From Bacillota bacterium (GTDB taxonomy: Bacteria > Bacillota_C > Negativicutes > Sporomusales > Sporomusaceae): a DNA stretch of 5,747 nucleotides. Shown here one piece after another: positions 5,737 to 5,747 of the stretch. The stretch's first letter is position 1; every line of letters begins with the position of its first letter. Where the stretch lies: positions 1 through 5,747 of the forward strand of contig JAEZQV010000486.1 of NCBI GenBank assembly GCA_023441125.1. Direction: 5' to 3'. A model generated the notes under the pieces. That model was not told the DNA's origin, made no database searches, and was given only the letters and a program-made list of their open reading frames with translations. Position numbers and translations under genes: made by a program.

Positions 5737-5747
5737 GTTATCCTTAG

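Overview
The window looks like ordinary chromosome from an anaerobic, spore-former-type Bacillota. The class Negativicutes (Sporomusaceae-like) is my best guess, but it rests only on overall style: moderate GC, Shine-Dalgarno sites of the GGAGG type, a PAS-rich sensor kinase with a sigma-54 activator, and tRNA genes with encoded CCA. No marker gene in the window fixes the taxon.

Layout, left to right. Positions 1-3794 hold a two-gene two-component operon read on the minus strand. The upstream gene is a membrane sensor histidine kinase with a LytS-like multi-helix N-terminal domain, three PAS domains and a HisKA/HATPase core. Twenty-one bases after it comes an NtrC-family, sigma-54-dependent response regulator, which runs off the left edge just before its DNA-binding domain. 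The kinase presumably senses a ligand at the membrane or in its PAS pockets and phosphorylates Asp51 of the regulator. The regulator would then use its AAA+ domain to open a sigma-54 promoter that is not visible here.

A 154-bp divergent intergenic region (3795-3948) separates this operon from a plus-strand gene for a membrane-anchored serine alpha/beta hydrolase (3949-4935). I see no sequence link between the hydrolase and the two-component system beyond adjacency.

Positions 5027-5747 hold a minus-strand tRNA region. In transcription order it reads Asp(GUC), a 92-nt structured spacer, Phe(GAA), Gly(GCC), Cys(GCA), terminator, then Leu(UAA) and a second terminator. The second terminator also serves the convergent hydrolase gene. 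The internal terminator implies that tRNA-Leu is a separate transcript, and a plausible promoter lies in front of it. Just upstream of tRNA-Leu there is a short sequence resembling a decayed tRNA-Leu 3' end.

The stretch 4936-5026 between the hydrolase and the terminator holds nothing I can support. I find no CRISPR array, insertion sequence, toxin-antitoxin pair or defence gene. The most interesting points are the pairing of a LytS-type sensor with a sigma-54 regulator and the fine structure of the tRNA spacers. I do not see convincing evidence of a new biological system.
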